A program made the position numbers and the translations under genes. The notes under the pieces were generated by a model. That model worked only from the letters and a program-made list of their open reading frames with translations. It was not told the origin of the DNA and ran no database searches. Shown here in pieces: positions 63,660-64,000 of a stretch of DNA of 64,000 nucleotides. The DNA comes from Coptis chinensis. Its lineage: Eukaryota > Streptophyta > Magnoliopsida > Ranunculales > Ranunculaceae. Position 1 is the first letter of the stretch. Every line of letters begins with the position of its first letter. The stretch is from the NCBI GenBank assembly GCA_015680905.1, contig CM027378.1, positions 108,583,501-108,647,500 on the forward strand, written 5' to 3'.

Positions 63660-64000
63660 TTAATATTAAAACCCTCATAAGGGGTATTTTTCTAGCTCTC
63701 TTAAAATTCTATATCATCAACTCCTATTAAAACGGAAATTCCTCTTATTGAGAAGAGAAATTTTAGCACTTCTAATTAAAATGGGAATCATTATCCTATT
63801 ATAATGGGAATTTCTCTCTTATTGAAAAAGAAAAATCTAGCACTTCTCGTTACATCTTCTCCATCGATAGATCTACTAAACCTAAAGTTAGTCTTAACTC
63901 ACTCTCAAAAGAACTTTATATCGTGATCATCAAATGTATAAATTGTTACAAATTACTGTGACACGAGTAATTGTCCAGGTAAAATCAATTAAGACATGGA
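63660..64000 (+). mobile_element. Helitron-like element, next unit, runs off the window
   Basis: Begins TTAATATTAAAACCC and parallels 60786-61110, including TATCGTGATCATCAAATGTA. Incomplete at the window edge. Confidence 0.55.

Overview
This is AT-rich nuclear DNA from a flowering plant, almost certainly a eudicot. Genes are split by GT-AG introns, one block is plastid-derived, and most of the window is transposable elements nested inside each other. I do not name a species.

Left end (1-9.1 kb): two host genes face away from each other. On the minus strand is the N-terminal two thirds of an LDL3-type histone lysine demethylase (ATG at 5448, running off the left edge). On the plus strand is a complete six-exon aldose-6-phosphate reductase gene of the mannose/sorbitol-6-phosphate reductase family (7016-9124). 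Each is well conserved but carries small indels that break the reading frame. Two of the three lie in short A runs, so sequencing error is as likely as gene death. A 485-bp Tourist-like MITE sits between the two starts.

Two copies of one backbone: a stretch beginning just 3' of the reductase gene (about 9.2-26.4 kb, copy A) recurs at about 43.2-58.5 kb (copy B). The shared backbone is only about 3-4 kb. It includes the decayed minus-strand coding region of an uncharacterised, probably transposon-associated plant protein. Each copy was enlarged by different insertions. Copy A holds a 13.9-kb LTR-internal-LTR-internal-LTR retrotransposon array (11282-25164, target duplication TGCTT) and a hAT-like MITE. 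Copy B holds a small Helitron, an 8.2-kb DNA transposon with a plant-mobile-domain (MAIN-like) gene that was itself split by a 5-kb Pack-MULE, and a 3.1-kb solo LTR (target duplication CTCTC). Because the copies are so alike, they supply natural empty sites that date and bound the insertions.

The Pack-MULE (45656-50679) has inverted repeats of about 150 bp. It carries degenerate pieces of three unrelated host genes: a Ste20/OSR1-like protein kinase, an organellar ribosomal protein L6 and a cystathionine gamma-synthase-like enzyme.

26.4-31.1 kb is a nuclear plastid insertion: the end of the rpoC1 intron, rpoC1 exon 2 and an internally deleted rpoC2, all decayed. It starts where copies A and B stop matching and runs into a repeat carrying head-to-tail Helitron-like elements (31.1-32.4 kb) that recurs near 62.8-64 kb.

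The rest (32-43 kb, 58-64 kb) holds small DNA transposons with readable target duplications, simple repeats, and short gene relics (an aldo/keto reductase exon, an RNase H-like relic, a lectin-type N-terminal exon). I found no tRNA, rRNA or CRISPR array. No clearly intact host gene lies outside the first 9.1 kb.
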